NCBI GenBank assembly: GCA_019914945.1
Contig: CM034111.1
Coordinates: forward strand, 4,216,001-4,280,000
Origin: Typha latifolia
Lineage: Eukaryota; Streptophyta; Magnoliopsida; Poales; Typhaceae
Direction: 5' to 3'
Length of the DNA: 64,000 bases
Under the pieces are notes generated by a model. The model searched no databases and had not been told where the DNA came from. It saw only the letters and a list, made by a program, of their open reading frames with translations. The position numbers were made by a program, and so were the translations under genes. Below, in pieces: positions 1 to 11,728 of the stretch; positions within the stretch are counted from its first letter, which is position 1; each line of letters opens with the position of its first letter.

Positions 1-1464
1 CCATTGATGGATGCCATGGAGTTTTCCACACTGCTTCCCCTGTCACTGACGACCCTGTACAAGATTCCATCCTCTTCTTTTAGAGTTACATTAATTGTTT
101 ACGAGATGAATGAAATGGCCATAAGTGATTACTTCCAACAGGAGCAAATGGTGGAGCCCGCCGTGAGAGGGACCAAGTACGTGATCGACGCGGCGGCCGT
201 CGCAGGCACCGTCCGCCGTGTGGTGTTCACCTCCTCGATCGGTGCAGTCACCATGGACCCGAATCGCGAACTCGACGCCGTCGTCAACGAGTCGTGCTGG
301 AGCGACCTTGAGTACTGCAAGAAAACTAAGGTCAGATTAGATAACCAATTGACCCAAAAACTTAAAACTTTTTAGTTGCCGGGTGCCCACATGGCAAATA
401 CATATATATCATCATATGGGACCCCTCATCTATATCCACTCACATTCGATCTCTTCCTACAACAATAGGGAATTAGAAGTGGTTTAATTAGGATGTTTAA
501 AACTCAGACCTCTAACAGAAAAAAATAAGCTGTGATACTATATCAGATATTGTCATCTAACAGAACTGGTACTGCTACGGGAAGACGGCGGCGGAGAAGG
601 CGGCGTGGGAGACAGCGAAGGAGAGGGGAGTCGACCTGGTGGTGGTGAACCCGGTGCTGGTGATCGGACCACTGCTCCAACCGACGGTGAATGCCAGCAT
701 CATGCATGTGCTCAAGTACTTGGACGGCTCCGTCAGGAAGTACACCAACGCTGTACAGGGCTACGTGCATGTCCGTGACGTGGCGGCGGCGCACGTGCGA
801 GTCTACGAGGAGGAGGAGGCCTCCGGTAGATACCTGTGCGCAGAGAGAGTGCTGCATCGCGAGGAAGTCGTGCGTATTCTGGGAAAGTTCTTCCCAGAAT
901 ACCCCGTTCCAACCAAGTATGTGCTATTATCTCTCTCTAATAGATTTAACTTCTTTTTAGGGTAAATTACATTTGACTGCCCACTCTAGATCAAAGTCAA
1001 GATCAAAATACAACTGTTAATTAAATCATAGGTTAATTTTGAACTTTTTTTTTGGATCACGATAAGGACTAACCCGAACGAGTGACCAGCATCAAATCCC
1101 CACTGCGTGGAATGGTGGCCGACAGACTCAAGTATTATTTATTCTTTACACAAAAATGAAAGAAAGAATATCATTTTACATACTTCATGAGGATTTCTTT
1201 ATCACTATACGTACGTAGCAATCATAAAAGAAACGAAAGCTAGCACTAGTATGTGTTATGGTTGGTGGGCTCAGTTGATTATCCAAGTGTCAGCTGGTAG
1301 GTAAACACTTTCTTCAACCTTGTCCAAGAAGACTATTTCTTATTTGGAGGTGATGGTTATGAGAAAAAGCAAACAAAAAGGTACAGAATGATCTAGAAGA
1401 TAATAAGGAATATATTGCATGCACGAGCCCACCACTGTGGATTCAACTACTCTCATCATCATGA

Positions 1465-1503
<39 letters not shown>

Positions 1504-2670
1504 TTGTTAATTTTCACATATATCACGACATTACCTAACAAAAATTATCTAAATACTTAAAAACTAACACTTAAAAGACTACACATGATATTGATCCAAT
1601 AATATAACTATCAAACTATCTACTCATATAGTCCTTTGGTATCTAGTTAATCTAAGAAACAAAGATCTACTACACTCTCACATGTTCTCATGGTTGTATT
1701 CACTCGTGGAATAAGAGTGAAATAGGTATTACTATTCTAATTTTTAAGAAAATAACTAATATTAGTATAAGTTATTCTAATATTTAATTCAATAATAGTA
1801 TAATAATTAATAATTATATTTGATGTGATAGAAAGTATTAAAAAATAATAAAATTGTATTTGAAATTGGTGATATTTTAAACTAAATAACAAAAATATCC
1901 TTTGAGTATATGTTAAAGTAGTAGTAATAAATAATTTTTTCTGAAATGATATTATTTTTTATCACAACTACGAACAAAAATACTATATATATCCGCACTA
2001 TGATTAAATAACCATTCAGTCAAGATAACGAGGGGTTATAAGCTTGCACTGCGGAGAAATAACTCTGCATTCTATGTAAAATAACCATGCATAGTGAAGA
2101 TAAGGAGACACTGTGAGATAATACTCTATCATCGCAGAAAAAAAAATTCTACACTCTATGTAAAATAACCACGTGCTATATATAAAGACATTTGATTCAT
2201 ATGAGTGGGAGATTTCTTTGATATATATAATTTAACAGAGGATTATGCCGGTAAGCCATTAAGTGAAGGTAGTTTTTCCGATACAAATAAAAATAGGAAA
2301 AATCCATCTGTAAGTATGTCTAATAAGAAAAACTATAGCACCTTTGGGCTTCTGACCATTTAAGATGTGCATCTTGTTCTTATTCTCCATTTTTGATGAT
2401 TTAGGAAAGAAACAAAAAACTTTTTACTCCTTTAAAATATCACATTAATGATAAAGAAAGGTTAATTTATTTATATGTTCTTCATTAAATTGTTTAGTTT
2501 AACATCTCTATAGGTGTTCTGACGAAGTAAATCCCCGGAAGCAACCTTACAAGATATCAAACCAACGCTTGAAGGATCTCGGCCTCCAATTTACCCCTGT
2601 AGCTCAATGCTTATACGACACAGTGAAGAGTCTCCAAGAGAAAGGCCATCTCTTTATCATGAGCACTTGA
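1..2670 (+). CDS. CCR: Cinnamoyl-CoA reductase (CCR), 5'-truncated by window edge
   Basis: Exons that join in frame: <3-56, 142-330, 564-916 and 2514-2670 (TGA at 2668-2670), all with GT-AG introns. Together they encode about 251 residues of a family usually near 335-340, so the N-terminal NADP-binding region lies before the window. Visible: a [13 protein letters not shown] segment, [10 protein letters not shown], and the CCR signature NWYCYGK opening the third exon, which holds the Tyr and Lys of the short-chain dehydrogenase YxxxK catalytic pair. Later come NPVLVIGP and a [11 protein letters not shown] segment. Known role of the family: NADPH-dependent reduction of hydroxycinnamoyl-CoA esters to aldehydes, the first step dedicated to monolignols, in the cytosol. 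The last intron (917-2513) carries an AT repeat and a MITE. No frameshift is seen, so the gene looks functional as far as visible. A CCR-like paralogue without lignin activity cannot be excluded. Confidence 0.93.
1469..1499. repeat. (AT)n microsatellite in CCR intron
   Basis: Uninterrupted AT dinucleotides of about 31 bp in the last CCR intron. Such tracts vary in length between individuals. Confidence 0.9.
1698..1976. mobile_element. AT-rich MITE, family also seen at 61144-61560
   Basis: About 280 bp bounded by imperfect inverted ends: left TTCACTCGTGGAATAAG, right (reverse complement) GTTCGTAGTTGTGATAA. The internal stretch with ATTAGTATAAGTTATTCTA and TTTGATGTGATA also occurs in the element at 61144-61560. 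No coding capacity. It lies within the last intron of the CCR gene. Superfamily is not decided because no clear target duplication is visible. Confidence 0.5.
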
Positions 2671-4705
2671 GAAACTATGTTAACTTGAATTTACTTTAAC
2701 CATGTTGAGATTTGCCTAGCTACCGTATTATATTAAAGAACTATCATGCTATGTGAAATATTTTCTATTCAGTTCAAGGGTTTAATATTTTGTAATGCTC
2801 CAAAATGTCTCGATTAAGCCTATGATAAAATTGTGGGAAATTAGTTATGTTTATTCTCTAATAGTATCAGTGATTAGTTCTTTTCTAGTTGAAATATAAC
2901 TCCTAAATATCAAAAAATACAAATTAAAATTTTCTCAAAGAAAAGAAAATATGAAAAGTTAACTTGCAAAATCTGAGTACTTTGAAATATAGATAGAGAT
3001 AGGAGATTTTTTCCCCGGTAAACTTTAGATATATATCAAATTGCACGTTCTCCTATTTCTTTTTTTAATATTTCGAGTACAAAATCATTCAATTTACTAA
3101 TTTCTGACTATATTGCTCTTGCCTTATATTTGAATGGAAGAGAGAAAGTTCTACTTTTCATTTAATGTCATTTTATTTTTGTCCAAAAAGAAGTAGTACT
3201 TTTTTTCATGGAAATCTGTACCTTTAATACAAAGAAAAAAAATATTTTTCTTCATTCTCTTATAAGCATTTTATCTAAATAAATTTATCATTATTATCTT
3301 CACAAATCATATATAAGCTTATAAGCCTACTTGTTAGCAATTTTCTTTTAAGTTGAAGTAATTCGTTACTAAATGATGGAATACAAATTTGCTCACTATT
3401 TTACTTATATTTTTTTTCATATAATTCATATGAATTCTGATCTGTATTATTTTATATAAATAAAAATTAATTTAATTCAACCTAATCGGGGGTGGGGAAG
3501 GGCAAGCGAGCAAGCAACGGCCTAATTCACGTAAAGGGAACGCTCAAGCCGTTGCGCCTTATCTGGAATGTCATTTTTTATTTTTTTTTGGAGGGCGATA
3601 TCTTGAACTGATCTTGCCAACCTGCGCGCAGATATTCCCATCATCTTCAGATCTGAAAGGGGATCTCGGATGGGACTTTCGCGAGACATGCAAGAAACGA
3701 TAATAAATCTCGTCGTTAAGTTAATTTGAATTAATATTAACTTGAAGCTAGGGCGCCTCAGGCAAAAGGCTCTGTTCGGCCCGAGAAATGTAAGGCTCAG
3801 AATTCTATATAAACTTTTTTTTATCTAATTCTACTCTCCCCTACTTCCTTGATCTTGATGCTCTCTTTCTCCCTCTCTCCTTGTTTCTCCTTCTCCATCC
3901 TCATCATCTTCTTTTTCCTTTTCCTCTCACTCACCTCTTATCTTCCCGTCCTCCTTGCCGCCACCACTTCCATCGTCGCCGCTCCTCTTCCTCCGACGAT
4001 GATGTCATCGTCTCCGCCAACGTTACTTTCTCAGTTAGGAAGCCCCACGGTTGACTTGACTTTTCCAATCGATGATCTCACTTGGGCTAAGCCTACGCCC
4101 CAAGTCAACTGGCCCATGAACACCCCTATTTTCCCTGCCTTCTACTTTGAGACTAAATCCTCCCATGAGTATTCCCCTTGTCACAAATCCTAAAGCCTAA
4201 CTCAATACAAATATATCTATATATAGTCTTGTTAGAGTTTGTAATTTATAAATTTCTAATCAAAGAAAGTTATTGGTAATGTATCTTTCTTTGTATATGA
4301 GTTACGGCATAATGTACAATAAAGGACACATGTAAAAGAAAAGTTAAATATTCAAAGTTTAAAGGATATGAATAGTGTTAATAAATAGTGCTAATGAACA
4401 CCGCGTTCGAAATAATGAATCATGTTTTTAAACAACTTGGAACATTCGAAGTTTGTTGATTGTGTTGAATGTTGTCTACTGATTGACACGTAATGCTCGG
4501 GTGTTCAAACATGTGGGATGTCGTTCAAATGCGAATAAAGATGAATTTCAAGTTTGACATATTTTATTTTTAGGTCAAATTTGATTTCTTTTTTGGATTT
4601 ATAAAAGGGAAGAGTTGTCTTGTGGTTGAGATGACCTCAAAGACTACAATATGCTTTTATGATAACAGTGATAGGACTTTTGAAGATCTTTTTCTCATCA
4701 AAATC
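2671..4705. other. Intergenic region, no convincing gene
   Basis: The first 800 bp are AT-rich 3' flank of the CCR gene. A GC-richer stretch at about 3480-3770 has no recognisable coding content. An open frame starting at ATG 3857 and ending at 4193 encodes a hydrophobic, Leu/Ser/Phe-rich N-terminus from CT-rich DNA followed by low-complexity Pro/Ser. It has no domain I recognise and is probably not a gene. From about 4200 the sequence is AT-rich up to the retrotransposon. Confidence 0.6.
4701..4705. repeat. 5-bp target site duplication AAATC (left)
   Basis: AAATC directly before the left LTR start TGTTAC is repeated at 10788-10792 directly after the right LTR end TATCA. It fixes the boundaries of the element. 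Confidence 0.85.
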
Positions 4706-5463
4706 TGTTACGAATAACCCTGATACGATCCGAAATAGTTTTGGACTCGGTTAGACTCGTAATTTTTAAAGAAATCTGTAAACCATCCAACCGACGAATC
4801 TTTCTAAATTTTGGATATTCGTCACTCTTGAATAGAGCTTTCCAATGAATCTAAGATCGCAGGGTTTGAATAGTTAGATTTTGAGATATCGACCAAACAG
4901 TGGTTGAAGGTCAAATAAACTCTAGATTATTAGCCCTCCAATGGCTAGATAAGTGCTAGGTTAATTCCTTGGTGTGAAGGGGAAGAAATTGTTGTAGAAA
5001 AGGAGGATTATGAGTTAGAGGAAGCCGACCAAAGACTTGGGTAGTGGAAGGAAGGAGGTGTGAGAGAGAGCCAATGGCTAGAGACAGTTGAGAATGAGAT
5101 AAATGCCAAAGTCAATTTTAAATATTAGATAAACTCTAATTAGGGCTTCCTCCACATATTTATAGAGGCTCACCCTAGGGACCCATCAACTAAGTTAAAA
5201 AAAACTCTAACAAACCAACAACTTTCGCCGCGGTGCGTTCGAACGCGATCGGCGGAATTGGCATTCGAACGACCGCATTCGCCATTCGAACGCACAATTT
5301 GCGTTCTCTATTTTTGCGAACGTGTGCAGACGTTTGCATACCCGTTCGAATGCGCCCCAATAAAAATTCTTTTATTTCTTCTAACAAGACTCAACTAGAT
5401 AAATATGCTCATCCTAATGAACCCAATGTTGCGAGTGGAGCCAATATGGACCGAGTCGTATCG
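4706..5463 (-). repeat. 3' LTR of the Ty3 element
   Basis: 758 bp, starting TGTTACGAATAACC on the plus strand and ending CGTATCG, where the last base has drifted from canonical CA. It matches the LTR at 10106-10787 over its length but carries extra segments (for example around 5020-5090) that account for the 76-bp size difference. It contains a cluster of TTCGAA-centred motifs at about 5230-5360. Confidence 0.88.
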
Positions 5464-6900
5464 CTCCACCATGCTTCTGTTCACCTTGCCCTTATCCATG
5501 AAGTCAGATTCAAGCATCCAAGTCATTTCGTCAACTGTGTGTCCTTGCTACTCCACCAAAATCTCAATCACCCACTCGTCCTAGACTTGAGTGCGTCTTC
5601 GGGCTAGGATCCGAACTGAAATAGGAATACTCAGTTTGGCTTCTGACTCGTCAGTTTCAACCATTGTTGGCTCGAGTGGAACAGCTCTACTTAGTTTAGT
5701 AGGGGGAACTCAAGCCTTAAGGCTTGAGACATGAAAAACTAGATGTATTTGCGCCTCCTTAGGTAAGTCTAGACGGTACACCACAGGCTCAATCCTCTCG
5801 GTCGCCTGGTATGGTCTATAAAACTTTGGAGCCTACTTTTGATTAGGAATGGGTTTAACCGAGCTCTGTCAATATGGTTGGAGCTTGATGTAGACCTAGT
5901 CCCCAATCGAGAATGACCTCTCTTAGTGCTGCTGGTCATAGACTTGCTTCATCCAATTTTGGGCAGCCACTAGGTGCATCTTAAGTCTTCTCAACACCTC
6001 ATCACAATCTCGCAAAACTGCGTTCACTTCAGTTTGGTCAACTCAGGCCGATGACAAGTATGTATGCAAGGTCGGAGGTGTTTGTCCATAGATGGTCTCG
6101 AACGGGGTCATGCCAATGGCCGAATGAAAGGCTGTGTTGTATGACCACTTAGCCCATGGCAAATAAGATAGCCACTGCTACGGTCTCTCGCCGACAAAGC
6201 ACCGTAAGTACTACTTTAAGCAATGGTTCAGTATGTCGGATTGGCTGTTTGTTTGAGGATAATAGGCTAAACTCATATGGAAGGTAGTCCCTTGGAGCGC
6301 AAAAAATTTCTACCAAAATTGACTCACAAATATAAGATCACGATATGAAACAATTGATTTTGGCATACTATGCATCTTGGCCACGTCGCACATATAAACC
6401 TCCATGACTTTCTTTGTTGTGTAAGGATGCACCAAGGCTAAAAAATGTCCATACTTACTGAGGCGATCTACCACCACTAAGATCACGGAATGTCTTTTGG
6501 CCTTGGGTAGACCGTCAATGAAATCCATGGCGACATCCTCCCAAACCTTTATTGGAATTGGGTGCGGTTGTAGCAATCCAGCAGGTTTTGCCAACTCCGT
6601 CTTTGCTCTTTGACATACTTCACAAGCCTTGACGTATGTTTGTATAGCCTTCTTCATTCTAACCCATGTGCAACTCTAATTCTGCCGTTTATAGGTGCGC
6701 AATACCCCTTCATGTCCAGCCATGGGGGAGTCATGGAAGTGGCGCATCAACTCCAAGCGCAAGTGGTGGTCAGATGGAATAATAATCTTGCCTTTGTCCA
6801 CCAAGAGTCCATCCTTCATCACCACTCCTTGCATATAGCTGGGATCTGCAGCAAGGTCGTCCAACATCCTCTAGTGTCCGGATCGTTCTTGTAGGCCTCC
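5464..6900 (-). pseudogene. Integrase and C-terminal chromodomain-like region of the Ty3 element
   Basis: Reading from high to low coordinates: a zinc-binding HHCC region (HFHDSPMAGH then CEVC), the core with VWEDVAMDFIDGLPK (first Asp), VILVVVDRLSKY, and SIVSYRDLIFVSQFW at the second Asp region, where the usual SDRD has become SYRD. The stretch around 5590-5830 encodes an RPYQATERI-type segment, then HLVFHVSSLK and a chromodomain-like WVIEILVEW. In-frame stops interrupt it in several places, so it is non-functional. Confidence 0.85.
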
Positions 6901-6908
6901 TGCAGCTG

Positions 6909-8700
6909 CTAGAAAAAAAGGAAAAATCGGTGTCGAAATCGCCGCCAACTCGGCTGAATTCGGGCACCTAGATAAAGCATCAACGGCGCTGTTTTCGATC
7001 CCCTTTTTATACACCAACTCGTAGTCATATCCAAGTAGCTTAGACACCCACCTTTGCTGGCTGGTGTGTGTATGTGCTGCCTAGGGAAGTATGACAAACT
7101 CCTTTGATCAGTGCGGATCGTGAAGCGTCGTCCGATGAGATAAGGCCTCCACTTGGTGATAGCATAAATGATAGCAAGCATCTCCCTTTCAAAGGTAGAT
7201 AACAGCTACGAATTATCGGAAAGAGCCTTGCTCATATAGGCCACATGTCTGCCTTACTTGCATTAAAACAGCCCCAACGCCGACTCTAGACACGTTGCAC
7301 TCAATGATGAACGATTTGGTAAAATCAGCTAAAGCAAGGATCAGGGCTGAGATCATCGCCTTCTTCAAAGCTTCAAATGCTTCCCTTGCTTTGTCTATCT
7401 ATGTGAATGAACCCTTTCGCAGCAAGGTCGTGAGGAGAGCCGCAACCTTGCCATAGTTCGCCACAAATCAACGATAGTAGTTGATTAAGCCGAGGAAACC
7501 ACGTAGCTCCTTGGTAGTCTTAGGCCGCGGCCAATCCACCATGCTTTAGATCTTCTTAGGGTCAGCTTCCACTCCATCTTTAGATATGATGTGGCCCAGG
7601 TATTCGACCCTTTGTTGCCCCCATGAACACTTGGAGTCCTTGGCTTTCAACTCGTGTTGCCGCAATAGGCCAAGTATCATCCGAAGATGTCGCAAATGCT
7701 CCTCCCATGTACGGCTATATACCAATATATCATCAAAGAATATCAACACATATTACCTCAAATGAGGCCTAAAGATATCATTCATTAAGCTGTGAAGGAT
7801 GGCGGGAGCATTGATAAGACCAAAAGGCATGACAAGAAACTCATAGTTCCCATCATGAGTTCTAAACGACGTCTTGTGCACATCGGATGGCTCGACTCTG
7901 ATTCAATGGTATCCTGCCCTCAAATCCAGCTCTGCGAAGTAACATGCACCTATCGATTCATCCAACAACTCTTCAATCACCGGTATGGGATACCGGTCTT
8001 TGATGGTGATGGAATTGAGAGCTTGATAGTCCACACAAAACCACCACGATCCATCCTTTTGCACGAGCAAGACCAATAAAGAATAGGAGCTTCGTCTTGG
8101 TCTTATCACCCCGCTGGACAATATCTCTTGGACCATCTTTGTTATAGCCTCCTTTTGGATAAAGGGATAACGGTATGGCCTCATATTTGCTGTCTGCAAA
8201 ACTATCTTTAAATCAGCGGGTAAGTGTGTTGGATCATCCACATCCTTGGCCTCTTCGATGAGTTGCATGAGGAACCTGCAACACTCGGGTTTCGGCAACC
8301 CCTCTAGGGACTGCAGTTCCCCTTTGGCTTCCATGCTTGATGCAGCTAGTAGCTGGATCGATTGGCCTTCATGATTAAACTCTATCGCCATGGTGGTGAA
8401 GTTGAAGGTGACCAATTCAAGATTTCGAAGCCATTGCAGCCTAAGCACCAAGTTAGCTTGTAGAGCCAACAGATAAAGATCAATTCAGAAGAGATGGCCC
8501 TGAATTTGCAGCTGGACCTTGCGGCATATGCCCTTCGTTCTCAACATGGTGCCATCACCGATAACCACATCAAAGCCGTTAGAAGGCTCCGACTCCAATC
8601 CCAAACGCCTCACCATTCAAGAATCCATAAAATTGTGGGTGCTTCTTGAATCAATAAGAATTAGGACTTTATTCTTCTTGATCATATCTTAGACACGAAA
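6909..8700 (-). pseudogene. Protease, reverse transcriptase and RNase H of the Ty3 element
   Basis: Protease trace near 8630-8670: LIDSRSTHNFMD, with the active-site DSG changed to DSR. Reverse transcriptase at 7546-8469: MRPYRYPFIQK, then SSYSLLVLLVQKDGSWWFCVDY, the palm motif FFDDILVYS near 7735, and RVEYLGHIISKDGV. RNase H at 6909-7250 (FTIRTDQRSLSY). Stops fall between and within the blocks. The order protease, RT, RNase H, integrase identifies Ty3/gypsy rather than Copia. Confidence 0.88.
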
Positions 8701-8729
8701 AGTTTTCGGAGTCAACTTGCCAGCAAAAG

Positions 8730-10072
8730 AGTGAAGGGAGAGTTCGGCTTGGACTTCAAGCGGGTTGTCCTCTTTGGTGTGGCCAACTTCTTCCTCTTAC
8801 TGCTCCTCAAGATCTTCAATGGATCATCCTTGATCATCCCCTCCATGAGGAGGATGGCCACAGGCTATTTGGAGCATTTGTGGTCCGGTGTGAAGCTCTC
8901 GTCGCAATGGAAGCATAAGCCCTTCGAGCATCAATCTTCGATCTCCGCTAGTGTGAGGCATCATCCCATCATCCATAGCTGTCCCCTAGGGTCAAGGGCT
9001 GTCCATGGTGGGGGTGGTCGATTGAGGTTTGGCCGAACCCACCCCGAACGTGCCACACCCAAGACCGACGATCTAGGGTTAGCACGCGGGTCGCTAGTGC
9101 TCCATGTTGGATGGTGTGTCACCTTCAACTACTTTATCTTCTCTTCCATCATTTGAGCTGTTGAGAAGGCTTCCAACAAGGTAGTAGGACGAGTCGCCTT
9201 GACTTTCGCTTGAATATCACGACGAAGCCCGGAGATGAAAGTGCTTTTGAGAATGAGTCCGACCACCCGTAGACTCGATTGCTAATTCTTTTGAACTCCT
9301 CTTGATAGGCTCTTATAGAGGTCTTTTGGATTAACTTTGTCAAGGTAGCTTGGAAGTCCTCATAGCTGGAGGCTCCAAAACGCACACAAAGCGTGTCAGT
9401 AAACTCCTCCCAAGTGGCAAAAGCGCACGCGCGATATGCTGCTTGAAACCATCTCATCGCTACGTCTTCAAGGTGGAATGATGCCATAAGCATCTTTTAG
9501 TGATCAGGTGTCCCTTGATATGTGAAGAATTGCTCTACCCTATAAATCAAATCCAACGGGTCACCGCCATTGAATTTAGGGAAATCGACTCGAACGGTGC
9601 GGGGTTGAAGCATTTGGTCGCATTCGTTCTCGCGTCCTCGGTGAAGCGGCTCTTGTTATTGGATCCTTGGTTGATGTGGGGGCTCCTCCCACTCATACCA
9701 AGGCTCCTCCTTTAGATGTGGGGCCATAGATGCCTTCAGGTGCAAGGGTGGTAAGTCGGTGCGGTGCCCATGCGACATGGTGCCTCCGAGATTGGTCCTC
9801 GTTGGTTCCCATCTCTTGGTAAGGGGACGATCTTCTTGTCTTCAATGACGCTTAGGGGTATGCCTTAGAGGATAATGGTTTCTGTCAGCAAGAGTTGCCT
9901 TGATCTCCAACAACGTTTGCGCCATGAGTGCCATAGTTTGTGCGAGATTGGGAGGGCCCTATGTCCGTTCTCGTGAGCTCTATGAGGATGGAGATCTTGA
10001 CGGAGCCATGTGGTCCATCTCCAAGCCTTGATCACTTGTTTGCTTTGCCACCTTTAATCTTGTGGTAGCCAT
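8730..10072 (-). pseudogene. gag of the Ty3 element
   Basis: The likely start is ATG at 10072 (MATTRLKVAK), about 20 bp from the PBS. The retrotransposon gag domain lies at about 9150-9493 (FHLEDVAMRWFQAAYR, then TWEEFTDTLCVRFG, YQEEFKRISNRV). A one-base frameshift near 9240 breaks it; the continuation is readable in another frame (TRPTTLLEAFS). A zinc-knuckle remnant is visible near 8890-8940 (GLCFHCDESFTPDHKC). Non-functional. Confidence 0.8.
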
Positions 10073-10090
10073 AATGGTCCGAGGAACGTT

Positions 10091-10103
10091 GGCTCTGATA
10101 CCA
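10091..10103 (-). other. Primer binding site (initiator-Met tRNA)
   Basis: On the minus strand the bases after the 5' LTR read TGGTATCAGAGCC, the complement of the 3' end of plant initiator-Met tRNA. It is two bases from the LTR edge and upstream of gag, fixing the minus-strand orientation. Confidence 0.92.
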
Positions 10104-10105
10104 GT

Positions 10106-10787
10106 TGTTACAAACCGATCTGATCTGATTCGAAATAGTTCTGGACTCGATTAGGTTCATAACTTTTGAAGGGATTTGCGAACAATCCAACTGACGGATC
10201 TTCTTGAAATGTGGATATGTTGTCGCTCTTGGAAATAATTCTTTAACAAATCTAAGATTGCAGGATTTGGACAGTTAGATCTTGAGATATCGACAAAATA
10301 ATAACCAAAGGTCAAATAAACCCTAACGTGTTAGACCTCTAATGGCTAGATAAGTGCTATGTTAACTCCTTGGTGTGAAGGGGAAGAAATTATTGTAGAA
10401 AAGGGGGATTAGGAGTTAAAGGGGGCCGAAAGATAGTTGAGAATGAGATAAAGGCCAAAGCCAATTTCAATTATCAGATAAACTCGAATTAAGTTTTTCT
10501 CCATATATTTATAGAGGCTCACACTAAGGACCCATCAACTAAGTTAAAAAAAATCATAACAAACCAACAACTTTCACCGCGGTGTGTTCGAACGCGCCTA
10601 ATCACGCTCGAATGCGAAATTTCAATTCTCTGTCGATGCGAACGTATGTAGGCGTTCGAACGACCGCGTTCGAACACGCCCTAGCAAAAATCTTTTTATT
10701 TCTTCTAACAAGACTCAACTAAAAAAATAAGCCCATTCTAATGAACCCAATGTCGCGAGTGGAGCCAATATGGACCGAGTTTTATCA
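10106..10787 (-). repeat. 5' LTR of the Ty3 element
   Basis: 682 bp, TGTTACAAACC at the left edge and TATCA at the right on the plus strand. It is homologous to 4706-5463 but lacks several short segments of that copy. On the minus strand it is adjacent to the PBS and so is the 5' LTR. The TTCGAA-motif cluster is at about 10575-10680. Confidence 0.88.
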
Positions 10788-11012
10788 AAATCCTAGGAGC
10801 TATTAAAAATAAAAAGGAATAAATTATTATTGTCTAAAATCTACTTCATCATCAGAGCTATAATATAAAGATTTTGAAGGTTTTGTATCTATCCATCTAA
10901 ATCAGCATCTCATGGGGGTACTAAGACATGCTATGTTCTAGTCAAATTGATATACTGTTGCATAGGGAGTAACTTATTGTGGGGCTAATAGCAAGAAGAA
11001 CGATAATCATTA

Positions 11013-11728
11013 GCCGTGGGTGTCAAGCGGTTAGATAGATTGTAAATGAGGATGCTCAAAATGCCCCTGAGCTCAAAGCTTGTCCATGTCTAACCTAATA
11101 AAATTGGATCATAGCTTGAAAGTCTATTGGACTGCCTCGGGGTCAAACTATGTCCAAGCCCGACTCAGTCGAGCCTTGTAGTGCCTAGCCTATCTATTAA
11201 GACCCATAGAGAATGATATGTCTTTTGAGCTATGTCCAATCGCAATTAGTTTGATCAATGTTTATCAGATTTAAATTTAAATTTCTTAAATCTTATTTAA
11301 TTACTTATATTCATTAAATGTTAAATATATGTTTCTATTATTGTGCTCATTAGAGAGTATTAACAACGATCACAAAATTTAATTGTGACTAACTTGGTCG
11401 AGATTATAAATAATTATGGAAGTGAGACATTTAGAAAATTTTGAATCATATAACAATATTTTTTTCAGTCATTAAGAAAATATTCTATAATATAAAAATA
11501 TTATTTCCTAATATTTAGATTCAATTAGACATGGTATATCTGTTAGTTCACAATTGGCCCATCTAATAACATGGGCATAGACTAGACTGGGTCAAAAAAC
11601 TTGAACACGACTCGAGCCCAAACTCGATCAAATACTAGTTTAGGAATGGACTAGGCTAGACATTGTCCAAGCTTGAGCCCGATTTAATTTGTTCGGCCAA
11701 GCCCGACTTGATCCATGAGCACCCCTAA
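11013..11728. mobile_element. Possible hAT-like non-autonomous element
   Basis: The ends are loosely inverted: left GTGGGTGTCAAGCGGTTAG, right (reverse complement) AGGGGTGCTCATGGATCAAG. Both sub-terminal regions repeat CAAGCTTG/GAGCCC/CCAAGCC-type words typical of plant elements that begin with GGGGTG(T/C)TCA. No coding capacity and no clean 8-bp target duplication, so the exact ends are uncertain. Confidence 0.4.

Larger units (their letters stand above)
4706..10787 (-). mobile_element. Ty3/gypsy (chromovirus-like) LTR retrotransposon, full-ended but decayed
   Basis: The 6.1-kb element reads on the minus strand. It has two LTRs (4706-5463 and 10106-10787), a PBS complementary to initiator-Met tRNA beside the right LTR, then gag, protease, reverse transcriptase, RNase H and integrase in Ty3/gypsy order from high to low coordinates. 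A perfect 5-bp target duplication AAATC flanks it at 4701-4705 and 10788-10792. After the integrase core comes an HPVFHVS-type C-terminus (here HLVFHVSSLK) and a chromodomain-like piece (WVIEILVEW), which points to a chromovirus. The reading frame is broken by many stops and frameshifts, so the copy is dead. Clade within the chromoviruses is not assigned. Confidence 0.92.

Noticed and set aside
3857..4193. Open frame with hydrophobic N-terminus
   Set aside because: The hydrophobicity comes from CT-rich DNA; no domain, no clear signal peptide followed by a conserved body.
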